Shown: positions 1 through 9,150 of the stretch, in pieces | Position numbering within the stretch: the first letter of the stretch is position 1 | Layout: each line of letters begins with the position of its first letter | DNA from: an uncultured Oscillospiraceae bacterium | GTDB lineage: Bacteria > Bacillota > Clostridia > Oscillospirales > Oscillospiraceae | Length of the DNA stretch: 64,000 nt | Reading direction: 5' to 3' | Assembly (NCBI GenBank): GCA_934561515.1 | Contig: CAKTGM010000005.1 | Span: forward strand, 42,751-106,750 | Made by a program: the position numbers and the translations under genes | Notes under the pieces: model-generated | What the model saw: the letters and a program-made list of their open reading frames with translations, nothing else | Told to the model about the DNA's origin: nothing | Database searches by the model: none

Positions 1-1601
1 ATGACGTTGGGGATAAGGTGCTTGAAGATGCGGCTTCTGACGCTGATGCCGCAGGCCTCGGTGGCGGTCATGAACTCCTGCTCACGCAGGGAGAGGATCT
101 GGCCGCGGACGAGACGGGCAATACCCGCCCAGCCGAGGATACCGAGGATGAGCATCAAATAGATGAGTCGTTTGCCGGGCTCCACGCGCTGCTGGTCCAT
201 GGCTGCGCCGAGGATCAGGATGATGGGCATGGAGGGAATGCAGTAGAAGATATCGACCAGGCGCATGATGAGGTTATCGACCCAGCCGCCGAAGTAACCG
301 GCAACGCCGCCGAGGATAACGCCGAGCACGGTCTCGATGATGATGACGATGAAGCCGATCATCAGGGACACGCGGCCGCCGTACATCAGGCGCGTGAGCA
401 TATCCATACCGTACTTATCCGTACCGAGCCAGTGCTTGGCGCAGGGGAAACGGTAGGTGTCGTACTGGCGGGAGGACTGCTGCTGGCGGATGATCCAGTT
501 GGCGTGGTTCTGGCTGCGCTCGATGGTATACTCCGCCGTAGCGCTGGAGGCGGTGTTGTCTTCCTCGACAAGACCATCGTCCATGGCGCCGATACCGGCC
601 TCTTCGTCCTCAAGGGCGGCGTCGGTCTCGTCGTCGAGGATCAGGGACTCGTCGGTGTAGGTGAACTTGGTCTCACCGGCAGCGATGGTGTCGATGAGCT
701 TTTCCTTGAAGTCGCGGGAGAGGAAGATGTCAGGCATGATAGCCTGCACGATGTAGCGGCTGATGTAGGCCACTTCCTTGTCGCCCTGCAGCACGCCGCC
801 GTCCTCGGCGATCGTGTAGGTGAGGCCGTCGACCGTGAAGCTCTTGACCGCGGGCTCGGCGGGCTCGGCAGGCTGGGCAGGCTCAGCAGTCTCGTCGGTC
901 GCACCGGCGGCCTCGGAAGCGCCGGCAGTCTCCTGCTCGGCCTCCGCCTCGAGTTCCTGTTCGAGCGCAGCGTAGGACTTGAGCGCGGTGTAGATGAACT
1001 CAAAGCTCAGGGCCTGACCGTCGGACGAGCTGACGACATCCTTATAGGCGATGCCGATCAGATTGCCGCCGGAGGAGATGGCGTAGAAGTCCGCACCCTC
1101 CTGCGCGAGCGCGTAGTTGGTGCCGTTGTAGGAGAAGGTGGGGGTGTTCTTCTGGATGGCAAGCATCGTCTGCGCCTGAACGGCGGAGCCGAAGAGGTTG
1201 GAATCCTTGGCCATGTAACGGAAATCGCTGTTTTCCGTCACGACGGCGAACTCCTTGTTGATCTGGTCCTCACGGTAGAAGAACTCGTCCTCGCCGTAGG
1301 GGGAGAGGAGGCCGCCGATGAAGGAGAAGACAAACATGAAGACGAGGATGCTCAGACCCACGACCGCGAGACGGTTGCGGAAAAAGCGCTTGGCAACGAG
1401 CGCGCCGGGGGACAGGACCTTAACGCGGCGGTCGTCGTTGAGGGAGTAATGATCTTCATTGCCGCCGGAAGGGGTGTTGTCCTGCTTGGCGTACTTGTCC
1501 TGATTGTCTTCCGTCGCGCGCTTGGCGGCGTTCTCCGCCATACCGGCAGCGTGAAGCGGCTTCTGGTTATCCTGGTTTTTATCGTAATCAAAAACGCTCA
1601 T
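1..1601 (-). CDS. oppC: Oligopeptide ABC transporter permease OppC, partial at left edge
   Basis: Second membrane subunit of a peptide-type (family 5) ABC importer. Start ATG at 1599-1601 follows an AAGGGGG ribosome site; about 533 codons are present and the frame stays open to base 1. A soluble N-terminus (residues 1-75) leads into one membrane segment (about 78-99). A segment of roughly 290 residues then lies, by topology, outside the cell; it contains a low-complexity Ala/Glu/Pro-rich stretch. The usual OppC core follows (LGTDKYG..., several membrane segments), ending at the EAA loop (EACGISVRSRIFKHLIPN), which contacts the ATPase. The gene is 17 bp downstream of oppB in the same operon; oppD/oppF would be expected beyond the edge. 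The large insert is unusual compared with the roughly 300-residue family norm. Confidence 0.9.
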   Translation of the reverse strand, partial: MSVFDYDKNQDNQKPLHAAGMAENAAKRATEDNQDKYAKQDNTPSGGNEDHYSLNDDRRVKVLSPGALVAKRFFRNRLAVVGLSILVFMFVFSFIGGLLSPYGEDEFFYREDQINKEFAVVTENSDFRYMAKDSNLFGSAVQAQTMLAIQKNTPTFSYNGTNYALAQEGADFYAISSGGNLIGIAYKDVVSSSDGQALSFEFIYTALKSYAALEQELEAEAEQETAGASEAAGATDETAEPAQPAEPAEPAVKSFTVDGLTYTIAEDGGVLQGDKEVAYISRYIVQAIMPDIFLSRDFKEKLIDTIAAGETKFTYTDESLILDDETDAALEDEEAGIGAMDDGLVEEDNTASSATAEYTIERSQNHANWIIRQQQSSRQYDTYRFPCAKHWLGTDKYGMDMLTRLMYGGRVSLMIGFIVIIIETVLGVILGGVAGYFGGWVDNLIMRLVDIFYCIPSMPIILILGAAMDQQRVEPGKRLIYLMLILGILGWAGIARLVRGQILSLREQEFMTATEACGISVRSRIFKHLIPNV

Positions 1602-1618
1602 GATCTTTTCCCCCTTTC

Positions 1619-2605
1619 TTAAGCGATGCGCACGCGCGGGTCGACCACGGCGTACAGAACGTCGGAGATGAGGTTGCCGAGCAGCGTCAGCACCGACAGG
1701 AACACAAGGTAGAACATGGAGAACGGAATATCGCCGCCGACCATCGCCTGATAGGAGATGTAGCCGATGCCGGGGATGGCGAAGAGGGTCTCCGTGATCA
1801 GCGCGCCGGAGAAAAGACCCGGCAGGCTGCCGCCGATGATGGTGACCAGCGGAATGAGGGTGTTGCGGAAGGCATGGTGATAGATGACCTTCTTTTCGGA
1901 AAGACCCTTGGCGCGCGCGGTACGGATGTAGTCCGCGTTGAGCACCTCGAGCATATTGGTACGGGTGTAGCGCATGAGAGAGCCCGTGCTGATGACGACC
2001 AGCGTGATGATCGGCAGCACAAGATGGTTCGCCTTATCCATGACCTGTCCCCAGCTGCTGAGCTGGTTGTAGTTGCGGCTGACCAGACCGAAGAGGTCGA
2101 ACCAGCCGAGCTTGACGGAGAAGACGAGCTTCAGAAGAGAAGCAAAGAAGAAGGTCGGCAGAGAGATACCGGCCAGCGCGATAACAGAGATCGTGTAGTC
2201 GGCTCTGCTGTACTGCTTGGTTGCGGCGATGACACCGAGGGGAACCGCGATGAGAATCTCGAGGATGAAGGCGATGCCGCCCATCACGAAGGAGAGCCAG
2301 ATGCAGTCGTTGAACTTTTCAAGCACCGGCACGGTGTAGAACCAGCTGTCGCCGAAATCACCGCGGATGGCGGTACCGAGCCAGGAAAGATAACCGGGAA
2401 TGACGCTCTTATCCATGTTGTACATGGCGTTGAGCTGTGCCATCCACTCGTCGAAGCCCTTCGAGCCCGGCTGCATGGACTTCTGCCGTGCCATATTCTC
2501 AATGAAGGAAGTAGGCAGACAGCGCATCAGCGCGTAGATAATGAATCCCACAAAGAAAAGGATCACGATGGAAATCAAGATTCGTTTAACTATGTATTTT
2601 CGCAA
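1619..2605 (-). CDS. oppB: Oligopeptide ABC transporter permease OppB
   Basis: First membrane subunit of the peptide importer, 328 residues, normal length for OppB. An N-terminal membrane anchor (about residues 8-28) follows the short positive start MRKYIVKR. A periplasm-facing stretch and then five further membrane segments follow. The EAA motif lies in TARAKGLSEKKVIYHHAFRN and is followed by the family motif FAIPGIG. It sits between oppA (195 bp upstream) and oppC (17 bp downstream), so it is co-transcribed with them. Substrate cannot be read from sequence; the family covers oligopeptides, dipeptides, nickel and some sugars. Confidence 0.93.
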   Translation of the reverse strand: MRKYIVKRILISIVILFFVGFIIYALMRCLPTSFIENMARQKSMQPGSKGFDEWMAQLNAMYNMDKSVIPGYLSWLGTAIRGDFGDSWFYTVPVLEKFNDCIWLSFVMGGIAFILEILIAVPLGVIAATKQYSRADYTISVIALAGISLPTFFFASLLKLVFSVKLGWFDLFGLVSRNYNQLSSWGQVMDKANHLVLPIITLVVISTGSLMRYTRTNMLEVLNADYIRTARAKGLSEKKVIYHHAFRNTLIPLVTIIGGSLPGLFSGALITETLFAIPGIGYISYQAMVGGDIPFSMFYLVFLSVLTLLGNLISDVLYAVVDPRVRIA

Positions 2606-2723
2606 GCAAATTACCTCCGTTCTGATGTGCTGCTCTCGGTTGCTATCTCTCTCTCATATTTTTTTGCTGCACATCAAGCAACGCTCCTCAAAAGAGAGAA
2701 GCGCTCCTTGCCGTGCAGTCGGG

Positions 2724-2757
2724 GCAGCCCGACGGCCGGTGAAGACCGCCGGGCTGC
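2724..2757 (-). other. Stem-loop in oppA-oppB gap
   Basis: A 12-bp stem (GCAGCCCGRCGG paired with its complement, loop about 10 nt) sits in the 195-bp gap after oppA. No T-run follows on the minus strand, so it is not a standard terminator. In such operons a hairpin here usually protects the binding-protein message and lowers permease expression; that role is inferred. Confidence 0.6.
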
Positions 2758-2800
2758 TCGAATTCAGATCAGAGATCCGGCAAAATGCGGGTGGGGGGAA

Positions 2801-5101
2801 TCAGTTGAGCTCGATGTTCTCGATCTCGGCAAACCACTTGTAGAAGGTGGTGATGTCGGGCGTGACAGTGCTCATGTTGACGCGCTCGGTGGAGAAGATG
2901 ATCGCGTTCTGGCGCTGATAGACGGGAACCTCAACAGCCCAGTCGACAACGATGTCGAGGCAGGCCTTGTACATGGTCTTACGATAGCTCTGGTCGAGGG
3001 ACTCACGAGCGGTGAGAATCATGTTATCGAGGTCAGCATCGGCGATGCAGTACATCTTGTTGGAACCACCCTGAGCAGGGCCGCCGTACGGGTTCTTGCC
3101 AACGCCGGGGTCAGTCGTGTGGTTGGCAATGTCGGAGTAGTAGATCTGGTACATATCCGGGTCAACGGTGGCGCCCCAGGCAGCGCACCACATATCGACC
3201 TGACGGGCGTCAATGCCGTCCCACAGGCCGGAGGAGTCGCTCAGGTCGGTGACGATGAGGTTCATGCCGATCGTGGCGAGAGCCTTGGAGGCCTCGGAGA
3301 TCATCATGAAGGAGGGGTGGTCGCCGGAACCGTCAGCGGGGATCTGGACCTCGTACTCGAGCTTGGCGCCGGCGGGAGCTGCGGTCAGCTTGCCATCCTC
3401 GACCGTGTAGCCGGCAGCCTCGAAGTAGCCGAGGGCAGCCTGCAGAGCGGCGTCGTAGCGCTGCTCGGCGGTCATGTCGGAGGTGTAGATGTCGTTGCCG
3501 TTCACGTCAACGGAGAAGGCGACCTTGTAGCCGTCGTCCGTGGGCTGGGGAGCGGCCCAGGAGGTGTTGGAGATGGGGTAGTTGATGACGCTCGCGCGCT
3601 CGCCATAGTAGGACTCGATGGCGACGTTGCGGTAGACGGAGAAAACGGTGGCGAAGGCCTTGCGCAGGTCCTTGGAAGCCTCGCTGCCCGGCTCGCCGCC
3701 GACGTTCACGCAGGCGGCGCTAATGCCGAGGTAGCCGTAACCGAGGTTATCGACGGTATCGGTCGTGATCTTGTCGCCGTCCAGTGTGCCGCCGTTGGCC
3801 TTCTCGATGGCTTCAACGGAGTCGTTGGAGAAGGTGGGGTCAGCAATATCGATGGTGCCGGTGATGACGCCGTTGAGCTTGTCGTCATCGCTCATGCACT
3901 GCTGGAAGTTGAGGTACTTGGTCTTGGGAGCACCGAGGAAGTAGTTGTCGTTGGCCTCGAAGTAGACAACGCCATCCTCGTACTTGATGTACTTGTAGGG
4001 GCCGGCGCCCATGGGGACGGTGGTCTTGGCACGCACGGAGCTCAGATCGCCCTTGGGGAAGCCAAACTGGTTGTTGTCATAGTCATAGAGGGAGGGATCG
4101 CCATAGTAGTGCATCGGAGCGACAGTCACGCCGAGCTGATAGATGGCGGTCGCGTCGACCTTGTCGAGAGTGACGGTCATGCTGTAGTCGCCGGTCTTCT
4201 TGATACCGGAGATGTTGGCAGCGGAGTCACCGGTCTTGACGCCGATGGTGGGATAGTCGTTGTAGACGTCCTCGTCCATCATGGCAGAAAGAGCGTCGGA
4301 GTTGCCGACTTCCTTTTCCATAGCGGAGAAGGACCAGCCGTACTGATTGCCGATCTCGAGAGCGAGATCCTCAACAGTCTTGGACTCGCCGGAGAAGCCC
4401 CAAGCGGCGCCGGCGGCAGCGACATCGCCCTCGGCAGCGGCACCGGCCTCAACGCAGGCGTCAACAATGCCCTGAGTGAAGGGAACGAGACCCTTGTCGA
4501 AGTTGTCCCAGAACTTGGTCTGCTGCTCTTCGGTCCAGTAGGTGAAGTCAGCGTTGTCACGGCCGGCCGCGGCGATCGCCTTGGCGAGCGTGGTCATACC
4601 GCTGCGGTAAGCAGCCATGCCCTGAATGGGGACAGCGTACAGCGTGGAGTTACCGTCGTAGGTGGGGTCGCAGAGGACGTACATGGAGAAGATGACGTCG
4701 TCGATGGTGACCTTCTCACCGTCGGAGAAGACGATGTCGTCACGCATGGTGAAGTTGTAGTCGACGGTGCCGTCGGCATTCTCGACGATCTCACAGTCGG
4801 CAGGACCATAGTAGGTATAGTCGGTGCCGTTGTAGGCGTGCGTTTCGCCGTCGATGCCCTTCATGATGATCTGGCCCTGACGGTCGCTGTTGAGCAGGCC
4901 GAGAGAGGTCATGACCCAGACATCCTGGTCATACGCGGACTCAGAGAAGAAGGGGGAGAACTTTTCGTTGAACGGGGCATAGCCGACGACCAGCGGGGTG
5001 TTCTCGTCCTTGGTCTGGTCGTCCGTCTTCTTGTCGCCGCAGCCGGCGAGAAGACCAAGACACATAACCAGAGAAAGGATCAGTGCAAGTGTTCTTTTCA
5101 T
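2801..5101 (-). CDS. oppA: Family 5 extracellular peptide-binding lipoprotein OppA
   Basis: Solute-binding lipoprotein (766 residues) that delivers peptides to the OppBC permease. The N-terminus is a lipoprotein signal, with LAGC as lipobox and the lipidated Cys at about residue 21. A charged Asp/Lys-rich linker follows. The family 5 pattern appears early (FSPFF..., then VFSDGEKVTIDDVIFSMYV), where the SDG...T.DDV block is the classic signature. It is longer than typical OppA (500-600 residues), with an extended middle section rich in Ala/Glu. Start ATG at 5099-5101 has the ribosome site AAAGGAG. It is first in the opp operon and likely the most expressed member. Confidence 0.94.
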   Translation of the reverse strand: MKRTLALILSLVMCLGLLAGCGDKKTDDQTKDENTPLVVGYAPFNEKFSPFFSESAYDQDVWVMTSLGLLNSDRQGQIIMKGIDGETHAYNGTDYTYYGPADCEIVENADGTVDYNFTMRDDIVFSDGEKVTIDDVIFSMYVLCDPTYDGNSTLYAVPIQGMAAYRSGMTTLAKAIAAAGRDNADFTYWTEEQQTKFWDNFDKGLVPFTQGIVDACVEAGAAAEGDVAAAGAAWGFSGESKTVEDLALEIGNQYGWSFSAMEKEVGNSDALSAMMDEDVYNDYPTIGVKTGDSAANISGIKKTGDYSMTVTLDKVDATAIYQLGVTVAPMHYYGDPSLYDYDNNQFGFPKGDLSSVRAKTTVPMGAGPYKYIKYEDGVVYFEANDNYFLGAPKTKYLNFQQCMSDDDKLNGVITGTIDIADPTFSNDSVEAIEKANGGTLDGDKITTDTVDNLGYGYLGISAACVNVGGEPGSEASKDLRKAFATVFSVYRNVAIESYYGERASVINYPISNTSWAAPQPTDDGYKVAFSVDVNGNDIYTSDMTAEQRYDAALQAALGYFEAAGYTVEDGKLTAAPAGAKLEYEVQIPADGSGDHPSFMMISEASKALATIGMNLIVTDLSDSSGLWDGIDARQVDMWCAAWGATVDPDMYQIYYSDIANHTTDPGVGKNPYGGPAQGGSNKMYCIADADLDNMILTARESLDQSYRKTMYKACLDIVVDWAVEVPVYQRQNAIIFSTERVNMSTVTPDITTFYKWFAEIENIELN

Positions 5102-5164
5102 TGAATCTACTCCTTTTATATTTTTTTGCTAAACAGGCGAAGCCTGTGCAGCACAACACAAAAC

Positions 5165-5235
5165 CCGCGCGGAAAACGCGCGGAAAAGGGCGTACGCCCC
5201 ATGCGGACAGCTGTGCGCGGCAAAAGTGCGCACAG
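5165..5235 (-). other. Three successive hairpins in oppA leader
   Basis: The roughly 140-nt leader between promoter and oppA start carries three inverted repeats: CTGTGCGC/GCGCACAG (5211-5218 with 5228-5235), the perfect palindrome GGGCGTACGCCC (5188-5199), and CCGCGCG/CGCGCGG (5165-5171 with 5177-5183). No riboswitch class is recognised. They may stabilise the 5' end. Confidence 0.5.
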
Positions 5236-5245
5236 AATTTTTCTT

Positions 5246-5254
5246 ATTATAGCA
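5246..5254 (-). promoter_or_regulatory. Promoter of opp operon (extended -10)
   Basis: Reading the minus strand, TGC directly precedes a perfect TATAAT (complement of 5246-5251), an extended -10 element. No good -35 is seen (TACATT at the expected place), which is normal for extended -10 promoters. Confidence 0.65.
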
Positions 5255-5285
5255 TAAATCAAAGGGCAATGTACAGAGTAAAATT

Positions 5286-5843
5286 CTACTGCTCATCACA
5301 TTTTGGTACTTTCGACCAATTTGTGCGCTGCATCGCGCGGCGGATCGTCAGCGCGCAGAGGATGGAAAGCACCTTGAATATAAGATAGAGTACAGCGTAG
5401 AACAGCCGTCCGCCGTGGCCCGCGAGGGCAAGATGCACGCATTCGCACAAAATGCCGAGAAAAGCGAGGATGGCGGCTGCGAGCGCGCGCCGCGGCAGCA
5501 CCGGAACGGTGCGCTCGTAAACATATTCGCGCACCGCGCTCCAGTCGCTCCCGAGCCTGAAAACTGCCCACGCTGTGCTGACAGCGGCGATCAGCTCGCC
5601 GAGGAAGGGCAGAATGACATAAAAGCTTCCCTGCATCCCCGGCGCGGGGATCGAGCCGCTTGCGATCACCGCGGCGAGCTGCACGGCGGCGAGGGCGGCG
5701 AGCGCGCGCCGCATCCCTCGCTGTGCCGTTTCATCCAGCGCGCAGGCGTAGAGCGTGCCGCTGTAGATGTACTCGCCCGCAAGATTGGGGTGAAAATCGT
5801 TGAGATAGGAGTTTTCGCCGCGCTTTCTGCGTTTTTTCTCCAT
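5286..5843 (-). CDS. Small integral membrane protein of unknown function
   Basis: I do not recognise a family. The 185-residue product has a charged N-terminus (MEKKRRKRG), a short soluble region with NDFHPNLAGEYIYSG, and four hydrophobic segments at about residues 47-65, 72-95, 117-137 and 147-165, ending in a polar tail. Its ATG shares one base with the stop codon of the upstream oligopeptidase gene (TAATG), so the two are translationally coupled. It is the third gene of the MFS-pepF run. A role in peptide handling is guilt by association only. Confidence 0.75.
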   Translation of the reverse strand: MEKKRRKRGENSYLNDFHPNLAGEYIYSGTLYACALDETAQRGMRRALAALAAVQLAAVIASGSIPAPGMQGSFYVILPFLGELIAAVSTAWAVFRLGSDWSAVREYVYERTVPVLPRRALAAAILAFLGILCECVHLALAGHGGRLFYAVLYLIFKVLSILCALTIRRAMQRTNWSKVPKCDEQ

Positions 5844-7546
5844 TATTCGATGCCGCTGAGGTCAAAGTCGCCGAGCGCCTTCTCCGCCTCGGCGCACACG
5901 CCGCGCAGGCACTTCTCATCGAACGGGCTTTCAAGCTCTGCGTTCTTGAGAAGGTCGGTGAAGGTCCTGCTGCCGCCCTGCACGGTGTAGGCCATGTAGT
6001 GCGTCCACGCATCCTTGAGGTCCTTGCGGATCATCGCCCAGAATTCGAGCGCCACGGTCTGGGCAAGGCAGTAGTCGATGTAGTAGAAGGGACTCGAATA
6101 GATGTGGTGCTGGCGCTGCCAGCCCATGCCCTCAGAGTAGAAGGGGATCTCGCCGTCGAGCTTCATCCACGGCATATAAACGCCGAGCAGCTCCTTCCAC
6201 ACGGCATGGCGCTCAGCGGGCGTCATCTCCGGCTTTTCGTACACAACGTGCTGGAAATGGTCGACCATCGTGCCGTAGGGGATGAAGGTCAGCGCGCCGG
6301 AGAGGTGGCTGTAGAGGAACTTCCTGGCGTCGCCGCCGAAGAAGCCGCCCGCCCACGGCTCTGCAAAGAACTCCATGGACATCGAGTGCACCTCGCAGGC
6401 CTCAAGGCTCGGCCAGATGTAGTCCACGGGGATGCGCTTGCGGTTCGTCCACGCTTCAAAGGCGTGACCGGCCTCGTGCGTCACGACCTCCACGTCGTGC
6501 TGCGTGCCGTTGAAGTTCGCGAAGATGAAGGGAACCTCATAGTCCATGATGCTCGTGCAGTAGCCGCCCGCCTGCTTGCCCTCGGTGGAGAGCACGTCGA
6601 GCAGCTCATTGTCGAGCATGGTCTTGAAGAATTCCTCCGTCTCGGGGGAGAGCTCGCTGTAGAACTTCATGCCCTGGGCGAGGATCTCATCCGGCGTGCC
6701 GACGGGGCGGGGGTTGCCGGAGCGGAACTCGAGCGCGTTGTCGGCAAAGCTCATGGGATAGCTCTTGCCGAGGCGCTTGGCCTGCTCGCGGTAGACCTTG
6801 TCCGCCACGGGCACGAGATACCTCACGACCGCCGCGCGGAACGTTTCAACGTCTTCCTTCGTGTAGCAGTTGCGGCACATACGGTAGTAGCCGAGCGTGG
6901 TGTAGCCCTCGTAGCCGAGCTTACGGCCCATCGCGTCGCGCAGCTTCACGAGCTTGTCGTAGAGCTCGTCGAACTTTGCCTGATTGTCCTTGTACCACTG
7001 GCCCTCGGCCTTCCATGCGGCAAGGCGCTGTTCATCGTCCGCGCAGGTCTTGAACGGGGAGAGCTGGGAGAGCGTGTAGACCTTGCCCTCAAAGGGGATC
7101 TGCGCCGAGGCGAGCAGCTTTTCATACTCCTGCGTCAGCTCGTTCTCCTGCTGCATCTCGGGGATGATCTCGGGGGAGAAGGTCTTGAGCGCGAGTTCTG
7201 CGTTGACGAACATCAGATCGCCGAACTCCTCGGCAAACTCCGCGCGGAACGGGCTTTCGAGCATCGCCTTCGTCCACGCCTGATTGTACTCCTCCAGCTC
7301 GGGGAAGAAGCTGTTCCAGAACTTTTCCTCCGCGTCGTAGAAGGTGTCGCGCGTGTCGATCGAGTGGCGGACGCTCGCAAGCGTCGAGGCGGTGGAGATG
7401 TGCTTGGCCTGCTCCTGCTGGGCGAGGAACACCTTGCGGGCCTCCTCGTAGCTCTTTGCGGCCTTGAGCTGCCCGGTGAGCGCAGCGAGCTGCTGCTTGG
7501 TGCTTTCGGAATCGGGACGGGTGTAGGTCATTTGGGAAAATTTCAT
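5843..7546 (-). CDS. M3 family oligoendopeptidase (PepF-like)
   Basis: Cytosolic zinc metallopeptidase of the M3 family (567 residues) that cleaves short peptides. The zinc motif HEAGH is visible, followed downstream by SLEACEVHSMSMEFF, which carries the third ligand Glu. The N-terminal half is the helical lobe typical of M3B enzymes. I chose ATG 7544-7546 (MKFSQMTY) because GGAGGCAGCAAC precedes it; the reading frame is open further upstream but overlaps the gap. It lies 43 bp after the MFS gene and overlaps the next membrane protein by one base. It probably degrades peptides brought in by transporters such as Opp. Confidence 0.94.
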   Translation of the reverse strand: MKFSQMTYTRPDSESTKQQLAALTGQLKAAKSYEEARKVFLAQQEQAKHISTASTLASVRHSIDTRDTFYDAEEKFWNSFFPELEEYNQAWTKAMLESPFRAEFAEEFGDLMFVNAELALKTFSPEIIPEMQQENELTQEYEKLLASAQIPFEGKVYTLSQLSPFKTCADDEQRLAAWKAEGQWYKDNQAKFDELYDKLVKLRDAMGRKLGYEGYTTLGYYRMCRNCYTKEDVETFRAAVVRYLVPVADKVYREQAKRLGKSYPMSFADNALEFRSGNPRPVGTPDEILAQGMKFYSELSPETEEFFKTMLDNELLDVLSTEGKQAGGYCTSIMDYEVPFIFANFNGTQHDVEVVTHEAGHAFEAWTNRKRIPVDYIWPSLEACEVHSMSMEFFAEPWAGGFFGGDARKFLYSHLSGALTFIPYGTMVDHFQHVVYEKPEMTPAERHAVWKELLGVYMPWMKLDGEIPFYSEGMGWQRQHHIYSSPFYYIDYCLAQTVALEFWAMIRKDLKDAWTHYMAYTVQGGSRTFTDLLKNAELESPFDEKCLRGVCAEAEKALGDFDLSGIE

Positions 7547-7589
7547 GTTGCTGCCTCCATCAAGTATTATTGTGTCGTATCGTAAAGTT

Positions 7590-8867
7590 TTACTGCTGGC
7601 GGTTGTAGATGGCCGCGACGCTCCTGCGTCCGCCGCCGATGACAAGGATCGCCGCCGCCACGGTGATGAGCATGAAGCCCGTCAGCACGCCGCGCGCGGG
7701 GAGAAAGGCCGTCAGCGCGCCGGCGAGCAGGTTGCCTGTGAAGCTGCCGACGGTGTTGAGCATATTGAACGCGCCGTTGAAGCGGCCCTTTTTCTCGTCC
7801 GGCACATAGCTCTGCGTGGCGGAGATGCGGATGGTGTAGCTCGTCACGCCCAAAATGCCCGTGAGGAAGCACGAGGCCATCATCACCGGCAGCGGGCAGT
7901 AGAGATAAAAGCCCTCGCACAGCGAGATGACGATGTACACCGTGAAGGCGATGGCGTATTTCTTCTGCACGGGCAGGCTCATCTTATAGTGGATGCCGCC
8001 GCCGATGGCGCGGCCGAAGATCGCCATGCCCCAGACGAGCATATAGATGTATTCGCCGTTTTCAAAGGTCGATTTGAAGTACGGCAGCGTGATGACGCTC
8101 GACGCGCCGTTGGCAAGGGAGCTGAAGGCAAAGTAGATCGCCACGCAGAGAAGTCCCTTCTCGCTCAGAAGGTAGCGAAAGCCCTCCTTGATGTCGCGCA
8201 GCAGACGGCGGCTTGAGGCACATTCTGCCTCCTGCGCGAGCGCGGCGCGCTGCTTTTCGATGTAGTGCTCCTCGGCGCGGATCTGCGTCTCAGCCGTCGC
8301 GGCGAGGAAGAAGCACAGCGCGTTGATGCCGAGCAGCGGCGCAATGCCGAAGAGGTTATAAAAATACGTCGCGATCGGGATGATGAGTGCCGAGAGCGTT
8401 TCAAGGACGCTCGCGATGGAATAGGCCTTGGAGTAGTTTCCCTCGGAGATCAGCAGGGGATAGAAGCTGTCGTAGGCGACAAAGTAGATGCTGTTGATCG
8501 AGCCGATGATGAAGCAGAACACCGCGAGCATCGGAAAGCTGAACCATCCCCGGCCCAGAATGAGCGCGGCGACGGCATAAACGCCGGAGGAGATGAAGTC
8601 CAGCGTGTAGATCGTCTTCTTGCGCGAGAAGCGGTCGAGGATCGCGCCCGAGAAAATGGGCATGACGACCTGCGGCAGCGTAAACGTTGCAACATAGATG
8701 GCGTAGAGAAGGCTCGAGCCGGTGTAGTCGAGCACAAGAAGGCTCAGCGCGAAGCCGGACATCGAGTTGCCCAGCATCGAGATGACGCTGCCCAGCGTGA
8801 TGATGGTAAAATCCCGCGTCCAGAGCTTGGATGCCGGCTGCGGCGCGGGCGAGAGAACGTGTTGCAT
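7590..8867 (-). CDS. MFS transporter
   Basis: Major facilitator superfamily protein of 425 residues with about 12 membrane segments in two halves separated by a charged cytoplasmic loop (roughly residues 185-220, Glu/Arg-rich). The N-terminal part (SVISMLGNSMSGFALSLLVLD) resembles the MFS_3/enterobactin-exporter or macrolide-efflux type common in Firmicutes, so export of a drug or metabolite is likeliest, but the substrate cannot be told. Start ATG 8865-8867 is chosen for its strong AAAGGAGG site; a longer frame exists upstream without a better signal. It is the first gene of the three-gene minus-strand unit with pepF. Confidence 0.88.
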   Translation of the reverse strand: MQHVLSPAPQPASKLWTRDFTIITLGSVISMLGNSMSGFALSLLVLDYTGSSLLYAIYVATFTLPQVVMPIFSGAILDRFSRKKTIYTLDFISSGVYAVAALILGRGWFSFPMLAVFCFIIGSINSIYFVAYDSFYPLLISEGNYSKAYSIASVLETLSALIIPIATYFYNLFGIAPLLGINALCFFLAATAETQIRAEEHYIEKQRAALAQEAECASSRRLLRDIKEGFRYLLSEKGLLCVAIYFAFSSLANGASSVITLPYFKSTFENGEYIYMLVWGMAIFGRAIGGGIHYKMSLPVQKKYAIAFTVYIVISLCEGFYLYCPLPVMMASCFLTGILGVTSYTIRISATQSYVPDEKKGRFNGAFNMLNTVGSFTGNLLAGALTAFLPARGVLTGFMLITVAAAILVIGGGRRSVAAIYNRQQ

Positions 8868-8986
8868 AAAAATGATATCCTCCTTTGGATGAGGAGTGTA
8901 TGCAGGGGAGCCCTTCTGTACTTTGGGGGAAAAAGACGCATGACGGCTCCCACGCGTTGCGTTCGGCACGGACGGAGTGTATGCTG

Positions 8987-9015
8987 ATTATACGTCCTGC
9001 GCGGAAAATAAGCAA
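8987..9015 (-). promoter_or_regulatory. Promoter of MFS-pepF operon
   Basis: Minus strand TTGCTT (9010-9015), 17-bp spacer, TATAAT (8987-8992). The leader of about 110 nt contains an inverted repeat, GGGAGCC with GGCTCCC. It is back to back with the aminopeptidase promoter at 9087. Confidence 0.75.
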
Positions 9016-9049
9016 CAAAAAAACGGCGGCCGCCGGAAAAAGAACGAAA

Positions 9050-9069
9050 GCTGCGCTTTTTTGCGCAGC
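9050..9069. other. Hairpin between divergent promoters
   Basis: GCTGCGC-TTTTTT-GCGCAGC, a 7-bp inverted repeat with a T6 loop, lies just upstream of the M18 promoter. The palindrome CGGCGGCCGCCG is at 9024-9035. Function unknown; the rest of the 8868-9150 gap shows nothing else beyond the two promoters and the leader. Confidence 0.4.
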
Positions 9070-9086
9070 GGGCGCAAAGTACCGCC

Positions 9087-9115
9087 TTGCGGTCGAAAGC
9101 GCGGTGTGGTATACT
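9087..9115 (+). promoter_or_regulatory. Promoter of M18 aminopeptidase
   Basis: TTGCGG (9087-9092), 17 bp, TATACT (9110-9115), 36 bp before the start codon. Confidence 0.75.
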
Positions 9116-9150
9116 CATATAATCAGATTACAAATGCGGAGGAAAACACT

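Noticed and set aside
1874..5104. Long open frame on the plus strand across the oppBA genes
   Set aside because: It is antisense to well-supported genes; high GC makes third-position mirror frames open. Composition is Val/Gly/Asp/Glu-rich with no domain.
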